From: Xiphophorus maculatus
Lineage: Eukaryota; Chordata; Actinopteri; Cyprinodontiformes; Poeciliidae
DNA: 64,000 nucleotides
Assembly (NCBI RefSeq): GCF_002775205.1
Contig: NC_036447.1
Span: 21,992,501 to 22,056,500, forward strand
Reading direction: 5' to 3'
The notes under the pieces were generated by a model, which worked only from the letters and a program-made list of their open reading frames with translations, was not told the DNA's origin and made no database searches. Below, in pieces: positions 57,172 to 64,000 of the stretch. The position numbers and the translations under genes are program-made. Every line of letters starts with the position of its first letter. The stretch's first letter is position 1.

Positions 57172-60100
57172 ATGGCCGTCAGCCCTTTTGTCATCTGCCT
57201 CCTGACTTTGATCAGTTGCAGCTCGTCTCAGCCCACTCCCCCACCTCCCCGAGGATGCAGCGTGGGCGTGGAAGCCCCCTACAGAGTGCTGTGTGACCTA
57301 GAGGCGGTCTGGGGCGTCGTCCTTGAGGCCGTGGCCTGCAGTGGCGGCCTCACCTCTTTGGTTCTTGCGGTGTTGCTCATCGTCAAGCTGCGTGGGGTTT
57401 CTGACCCAGCCAGGCGCTCTGGCCTCGGCCCTCTGCTCCTGCTCCTGGGGACCCTCCTCGGGATCTTCACCATCTCTCTGGCTTTCTTGGTAGGGAAGAC
57501 CCAGGTGCTCTGTGTGGTCCGCAGGGCCTTTTGGGGACCCCTCTTTGCCCTCTGCTTCTCCTGCTTACTAGTGCAAGGTGTGAGACTCAGGAGGCTGGTG
57601 GCTGGGAAGTCAAGCCCCACTGGGAGCACGCTGGCAGCGCTGGGACTGGCATTGGCTTTGGTTCAGGGGATAATCTCTGCTGAATGGGTTCTGTTGACTG
57701 TCGTGAGAGAGGGTCACCCAGCATGCGAGTATCCTCCCTTAGACTTTGCTCTGATGTGCAGCTACACTCTGGGCCTGCTCCTCATAGCCATGGGTCTCTC
57801 TCTCGGAGTGGTGCTCTGCGGAGGAGAGTTCGGAGAAGATGGAGGAGATGGCAGAGAAGAAGACAGAGAAGGAGAGACTGAAAAGCGACGATGGAAGTGT
57901 AATGCCGTCTGGGTCTTTCTGTCCAGTTTGGCGTCCGCATTGCTTTGGGTGGCCTGGCTGGGGTTTTACCTTTACGGCAACCAGGCGTTGAGAGGGAAAG
58001 GGAGCAGAGAGAGAGGAGGAAACAAGGATGCAAAAGTATTGGATGAGCCTGCACTGGCTGTGGCCTTGGTGATCCAGGGCTGGATCCTGCTGCTGTTCCA
58101 CGCTATCCCAGAGTCCCACCTGTGTCTCCAAAATCCAACACAATCTGACACGCAAGATTTCTTCGACACCGGCCGCGCATCACCTGCTCCTCATTTCGGA
58201 GATGATCACCCCGCACATTCTCACCAGTCTTTTCAAGAGAACCAGGCCTTCTCAATGGAGGAGCACAGTGCAAGTAAGCCCGATGTGTGCTTGTGGTTCT
58301 GTTTGTTATGTCAGTGGCCAGTGGTCATGCTCCCCAGGGAATTTCCAGCATATCTTAGATGTGTACCTGTTGCCACTTGTGTAATTGAATAAGTGAATTA
58401 TAAACAGATTTCTACAGAGCTCGGTGGAAGTAATGGAATCATTCAAATAATGAAATCATTTAATTAATAAAAAAATATCTGAAAGAAGTTTTACAGTAAG
58501 CTATGAAACCACTGAGTCATACAATCTAAAGAAAAGTGAACGCAGTGAAAACAGTCACCCAATGCAGCTTCTCTTTAAAATAGCAGGAGTAAGTAATTTT
58601 GAAAAGGTATGACATTTTCAGACAATTATATGATCAAACCTATAGCATCGGTAGATTGACAATTGGGTGGGGTCAACAGTTTTCCTTGCAGAATGTGAAA
58701 ACCAAACATTAAAAGCTAAGTGGATAAAATTAATTATATCCAGTTCAACACCTCTAGCAATTATTGGTCCAAACTGCCTAAAAATAGACCTTACACAACA
58801 AGTGCAAACCAACACAATGGACTTCTAAAAATAACACTCATCCTCACAGGGAGGAAGATGTTAACACCAAGTAGCATTTCCAACAGCGTGGTTCCCGCTA
58901 GCAATAAATAAATGGAGCAGCAATTTAATCTACCAGCTTTTAACGGAGAATATCAAATTAAGAAGGAAAACAACATCGATCTTTACTTATTTTCAAGTTT
59001 GTGTTCAAGAAACGCAGCAGCAATGCATTCATAATCTTCATTAAACTATATTAATGTACATGAACCTAAAACATTCGCCTGAAAAAATGTCTTTCTCTTT
59101 CCACTTAAACATTTCTGTCATAAATTCATAGAAGCAGGGAGATTGTGGTGTATTTGTCACATTAGCATTAGCATCAGTTCTGCCTGACTACATTTCAATT
59201 TTTTAAGAAAAAAAACATCAGGAGCATATTGTAGTCAAACATTTATTTTTATTAGTAATCGCTCCAAGTTTTAAATGCTAATCATTAATGTAATTAAAAT
59301 AAAGATGCTACCACAAGCTGCTTTACAAACTATTTCTACAACTAAGAAGGGGAGTTTTATGAATAAGAAATTTGTTAATTTGTTTCAGGTGTGTTAGACC
59401 ACAAATGCATTCAGAAGTTAAATCGCCTGAGGACTGAAGTTTCACACCTCTGAGGTGGAAAAAAGTTCATGCATGTGAAATGTCAGCTCTGCTGCTCGTG
59501 TTCAACACAATAATAAATCAATAATGTAATAAACAGATTGTTTTGTATATTGCATATTATATTTGTGAAGTCAATATAACTTATCTAATTGTATAAAGTT
59601 TAGATCATAGGTGTGTCTTGTTTTGATCTTAAATTAACAGTTCAAGAAAATCAATAAAGCTGGCAGCCAAAGAAAAGCAGAGACTCCTCCTATGTTTAAA
59701 CTTAGCAAGTCATTATGAATTATTAGCCATCAATAATGTAATAATCTTACTGTTGTGCCACCTAGTGGACAGGCAATGCTATGTTTATATGTCAGTTCAA
59801 CAATTAGGTAAAATCTTGAAAGGCAAAACTACAGTAAGTTCACAACTCTTCCAGGTGAAAACCATGACCAAAGCCACAATGTTGTTTGACGTTTCACATT
59901 TGGCAGAGAATTTTTTAAAATCTAGTTTAAAAAAAAAACAAATGATGTACGCCCTGCTAATGACAAATAGTGAAATTATACCTATAAAGCCACCTTCAGA
60001 CATTTATCAAAAATCAATTGGGAATCTCTGAAGGAATTTATCTACTTACTTTGGACCAATTTGGATTGGATTATGAAACTGACATCACTGTCAGGGCCTA

Positions 60101-63008
60101 TGATGTTTTGGGATTTGATTTATTGATTCTAGTTTTATTGTTATTCTGTGCTCCTTAGTCTCTTTCTTTAATTACATCAGCCTGGTTTCTGTTTTATGAA
60201 ACAGAAACAGTTTAAATATTGTGAGCATTCAGCATCACAGTATTTAAACACATCTCCTGCTCCGATTCCTTGCTGATTCCTCCCATTATATCCCGTTGCT
60301 TCCCTGTTCATCTTGCTGGGTTTTTTTGTTTGTTTGTTTGTTCCTGGCTCCTCTGTTTTTTGTTCTACCCTGGATCCCTGTGTTCTCCATAATGCTTTTT
60401 TGTTCCTAGTTCCTGTGTTTTATGTTCAACCCTGGCTGCCTGTAAGTTTTTTTATCATTGTTTTGTCCATTAAATATTCATCACTTCAAACTACCCACTG
60501 TCTCTGCCTTACTGCATTTGGATCCACCATCAACACACATTATGACAATCACTTATTTTACTGCAAATATAAACATCTACGAGTATAGTTATAAATTGAT
60601 GTGAAAGCCTCCTTCATACATATTTATAATATATTTATTGTAAATGTGTGAATACAGGGAACGTGGAATATATAAATGGATAGTCCCCCAATCTGGTACA
60701 TTTACATAATTTAGACGGCATCCAAGTTTTCAATAATGGTGCAAAAAAAAACCCCACACATTTCAATCTGAGTCACATCAAGGTTTGAATATCTCCTTTG
60801 TTGTGGCTTTGTGTAAATCAAACCGCCCATCTTGTGAAACCGCTTATTTTGCCAGGGTCGTGGGGAAGGAGGTGTGGCTGGGGCTGCAAGGATAAGTACC
60901 TGCTGCACAAAACAAAAAAAACAATTAAGTCTCATGAAATGTCTGAATATCCACCAGCCTTTACAAGACGGAAATTTGTGAGTCATTCCTTTTCAACTAA
61001 TCGCTACATTTTTCTGAACCCAGCTGCACATATCAGGAGTTGATCTTTGATAAGACATAATGTAGACTGCAAAGTTGACATGCATTCTGCAGGAAGCTGC
61101 TGGCATACAGTGATATTTAGGAATCAGAGTTAATTACAGGAGCAACATACAACCAAGTCCCTGATAGAGTTAAAAGGTGATGCAGCACATTTTAAAATAT
61201 AGAAATGTTTTACTGTCAGCAGAATCCTTTCTTTTTAATTTGTTCCCAAGTTTAAAGTCTCCTTTACATATCTTAAAAAATAAGATGTAAAACTGGAGTT
61301 TTACTTCCTTTCATTATTGATTAAGCTTCTTAAAATAAAAAACAGCACAGTTTAGATGTGTACAAATTGTATATAATTTTCATTTCTATCTTTGTGATAA
61401 CAGATCCGAAACTCAAGCCAGGTATGTTTTATGGTGCTGTTCCAACTCTGCTGAAAACACTTTTCTTTTGTTACAGTAATGACATAAAATATCAACGTTG
61501 CCTTGGAGACCGCTGTATCTGTAGGCATTGCCAGTGAGCAGCCGTTCCAGACGGAGAGTGAATTGATAAAACAGAAAAACATACAAGACTTTAGAGGGGC
61601 TCCAAATTACCTACTGCAAAACGGATTCAGCAGCAACCATCTGTTTGTTTCCTCTCAACCGTCTCTTCTGTATCGTTTCAGTACTGCTGAATTTCTGAAG
61701 AAGCTGTTTCTCACGCACAGTTATTCTTAAAGCAGCACAGTGATTCAGAAACAGGGGCTGAAACAATGGCCGCTTAGGCTGCATGCCATCCAGCAGGCAG
61801 TTGTTTTAAAAAGTGATATTGTGCTGTCTTACTGATGTGCTTAAATGTAAAATGTGTTGAAAGTTCATTTTGATGATACAGCCCAGAGTCACGCGGCTGC
61901 TTTGAAGAACAAATGCAGAAAAACCCAGGTCATAAAGGCAAAGTGAATCTTTGTGTTCACACGATTCATCATTTTGATCAGTTTAACAGTAAAATTAGCA
62001 AAGACTGCAGCTAATATGTTAAATTTTCTTTTTCGTTTGTTTGTTATAATTTTTTATTGGAAAAAGCATAAACTAACCACTATAGCTATGCTAATGGGTA
62101 TCTAGTTAAATGACACTTGTTCTGGTTAGTCATCCCTGTTGTTGGTATTGCCAGTACATGTTAAGGAAAGTGTTACTTAGTCAGTAAAAAAAAAAACAAA
62201 TAAAAATGCAAAAGGGCAAGAAAGAAAAGGCTGTTAGCAGAGGCAAATGAGAAAATAAAATGGCTTCCTCCATGATCTATGGTCCTCAGCTGACTAATCC
62301 ACCATAAGGAAAGCTTCATGTGAAATTGTTTTTTTTTTTTTTGTGGTCCTCGCAGGGTAATGGTCAACATTTCATTACGGCACAAACTATGAAGGAAGAT
62401 TTTTGAAATGTCTGCATTTATTCAGTCCTTTTTGATTTTCCCTCACGTAGTAAAATTTATAAAGACATTTGCGGTTACGGTTATGAATTTGGTTTTCATA
62501 ACCACAAGTTATGAAAATTTATGGTTTCATAAGTTTTATGTAGGAAAAAACTTAATTTGGAAAATCGGTGACTGTTACTTGAGCATTTCATTCCATTTAT
62601 TCACCCATTCAAAACCAAGTGTGTTCACGAAGAGTCATGCCTTACACGTACGACTCAAATACATCCTGCTGTTCAGGTGTGTTTGAGGAGATTTTAGAAA
62701 CATAACATGTAGACTCTGCCACACTGATAACTTTTTTTTTTGCATGTTTTGCATCGACTGTTCTTGCAGCTGTCCGAAGTGGGACGTACCACAGCAGCCA
62801 TGGCAGCATGCGCCCAGGCATCGCCTTCAGAGGCCATGTCTACCAACCGACTGAGATGGCTTTGGTCATGAACGGCGGCGGTACTGTAAGTATCGACAGG
62901 CACACACACTCTACATCCTTAAATCTGTAAATATGTTCCTAAATATTCCCGTATCTCTTGCAGATGCCCACAGCTCCCATTAACTACACTGGGAGGCGCT
63001 TATGGTAA
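57172..63008 (+). CDS. gprc5b: GPRC5B-like orphan class C GPCR
   Basis: A retinoic-acid-inducible-type (GPRC5) seven-pass receptor of the plasma membrane with a short ectodomain and no known ligand. Coding exons 57172-58273, 62770-62885 and 62964-63008 total 1263 nt, or 420 residues. The ATG directly follows an acceptor (ttgtcaccaag|ATGG), and the first 20 residues form a signal peptide (MAVSPFVICLLTLISCSSSQ). Conserved features: 'CDLEAVWGVVLEAVA' before TM1, 'LFALCFSCLL' in TM3, 'EWVLLTV' in TM4, 'LLWVAWLGFYLYGN' in TM6, 'FHAIPE' in TM7, the tail motif 'ENQAFSMEEHSA', and 'YQPTEMALVMNGGGT' leading to a C-terminal GRRLW. The tail is closer to GPRC5B than GPRC5C. Intracellular loop 3 carries a long acidic insertion (EFGEDGGDGREEDREGETEK) and loop E3 a basic one, both absent from mammalian GPRC5B as I know it. 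It may be one of two teleost paralogues. Confidence 0.9.
58274..62769 (+). other. Large intron of the gprc5b-like gene
   Basis: About 4.5 kb, AT-rich, without recognisable coding sequence. It contains an LTR-like fragment at about 60100-60550 ('ccttactgcatttggatcca', 'ccatcaacacacattatgac') and a 10-bp hairpin at 60185-60208. Confidence 0.6.
60100..60550 (+). mobile_element. LTR-like fragment
   Basis: T-rich body, then 'ccattaaatattcatcactt' and the ending 'catttggatccaccatcaac'. The layout is the same as in the fragment at 51760-52345, suggesting solo or partial LTRs of one fish Ty3/gypsy-like group. The borders are uncertain. Confidence 0.35.
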
Positions 63009-63430
63009 CACAAGACAGGATTACAGTCAAGCCACTTTTGTGATGCTGAAGAGTTTCCCGTTACCTAAGAAGAAGAAAAAGTATTTTAATGTGTTTGTGT
63101 TTCTGCACACATGTTTTAATATATTTAAAAGACAACTGCAAATAGTATTTCAGACTAACTTTTTAGCTTATTTTACAGATCGATTTGACAGCACCACATA
63201 AGACAAGGATGGAGCATAGTGGCCATATTTACACTGAGGAATACATAAATATGAGGAACAAAGATTTATTTGAATGAGAATTACTGAACATGTTGAATTT
63301 GAACATGTGACAGTCAACCTTAATGTGCTGAAGTAAACATCCCATCTAAGCACCTCGACACCAGTGCCATGGCATCTGGTCTCTGTTAATAAGAGTTAAT
63401 AAGTGTCTGTTAATAAGTGACGCTTACTTC

Positions 63431-63436
63431 AATAAA
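63431..63436 (+). terminator. Candidate polyadenylation signal of the gprc5b-like gene
   Basis: AATAAA 423 bases after the stop codon; a second AATAAA is at 63675-63680. Confidence 0.5.
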
Positions 63437-64000
63437 CTGCACTTTTGTCAAACTCAGCCTTTTAGGACTTTAATGTAAATGACAAGCAGATGCCTACAAA
63501 GCTTGCTTAACCTCTGTGTTGTGTTTCAGGGTTCTTTCTTAGTGACCTTCTGACTCGCTGGGACACTTTGGCACACTTATTTGAAAACGTTGGATTATCA
63601 GGTGCTGTTAAGGGGTAAAGAAATGTCCCAACTTAGTAGTTATATTTTAAGTGTTATGCTATAAGGAAGCATATAATAAAAGCCATTTGATACTGCAATA
63701 CCTAACCTGCACAGACAGTCATCAGTACAGAGATCATGGTGAAATTGTGAGATTAAAGATTGTTTAAGTTGCACGTGAAAGCACAATGTGGGGGGAACAG
63801 TATTTTATCTAAATGTTTGCATTTTATGGATGTTTTTTTTAAGTATTTTTTATTTATACAAACATTTATATGTACTGTATGTTTAAATATATAGCAAAGG
63901 GAGTTACTTGTTACAATGTTTTTATAGTCAATTTATCATCATAGATAAAGAATTAATCAAAATCAGTCATGTCTATTTAAAACCAACATAAACTGGATGC
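63437..64000. other. Right edge, nothing recognised
   Basis: AT-rich sequence, at most the distal 3' untranslated region of the gprc5b-like gene if the second polyadenylation signal is used. Confidence 0.4.

Noticed and set aside
57739-58155. Minus-strand frames opposite the gprc5b coding exon
   Set aside because: They are the reverse of a recognised receptor exon, with no domain of their own.
58274-58392. Read-through C-terminus after the first gprc5b exon
   Set aside because: A consensus donor (gcaa|gtaagc) and matching downstream exons encoding YQPTEMA and GRRLW show this is intron.
1-64000. CRISPR arrays, tRNA or rRNA genes, bacterial-type operons
   Set aside because: None seen. The tandem repeats are microsatellites or coding minisatellites, and gene structure is eukaryotic throughout.

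Overview
The window looks like a chromosome segment from a teleost fish. It is AT-rich and intron-rich, and its transposon fossils are typical of fish genomes: Tc1/mariner, hAT, LINE and LTR elements. Three kinds of protein-coding gene are supported, all with spliced exons whose lengths and phases close exactly. In human the orthologues SSTR5, LITAF and GPRC5B all lie on 16p, so the order sstr5 - litaf-like array - gprc5b fits conserved synteny.

Layout. 1-7.7 kb: no supported gene; a GT microsatellite and a minute Tc1 scar. 7.7-13.2 kb: a five-exon somatostatin receptor 5 gene on the minus strand, with a hAT-type MITE in intron 1 and a degenerate mariner-like element in intron 4. 13.2-22.8 kb: intergenic, with LINE fragments at 16.9-17.3 and 21.7-22.5 kb, an AT tract, a TAA tract and a Tc1 transposase scrap. 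22.9-54 kb: three tandem LITAF-domain genes on the plus strand, here called A, B and C. Each has a short non-coding first exon, a long intron 1, a Pro/Gln/Tyr-rich N-terminal exon, and two exons encoding the zinc-binding, membrane-inserting LITAF domain. A and B share a recent duplication (25.1-28.25 kb and 35.2-38.7 kb). Between B and C lies a 6.8 kb LTR-type element (39.1-45.9 kb) with two identical 581-bp terminal repeats and no recognisable gag or pol. 54-57 kb: intergenic plus the likely 5' non-coding exon of the last gene. 57.2-63.0 kb: a three-exon gprc5b-like orphan GPCR on the plus strand.

The three gene types are not an operon-like unit. Two are plasma-membrane GPCRs. The LITAF paralogues are predicted monotopic proteins of late endosomes and lysosomes that usually recruit NEDD4-family ligases and ESCRT through N-terminal motifs. 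Points most worth a second look: the diverging N-termini of the LITAF array (repeat expansion, loss of the PPxY motif in B and C, loss of one intron in A); five short hairpins with compensatory stem changes just inside the 5' LTR of the non-coding element; and many unrelated perfect short-loop palindromes across the window that look like template-switch scars. Everything was read by eye, so identities and alignments are estimates unless an exact count is given.
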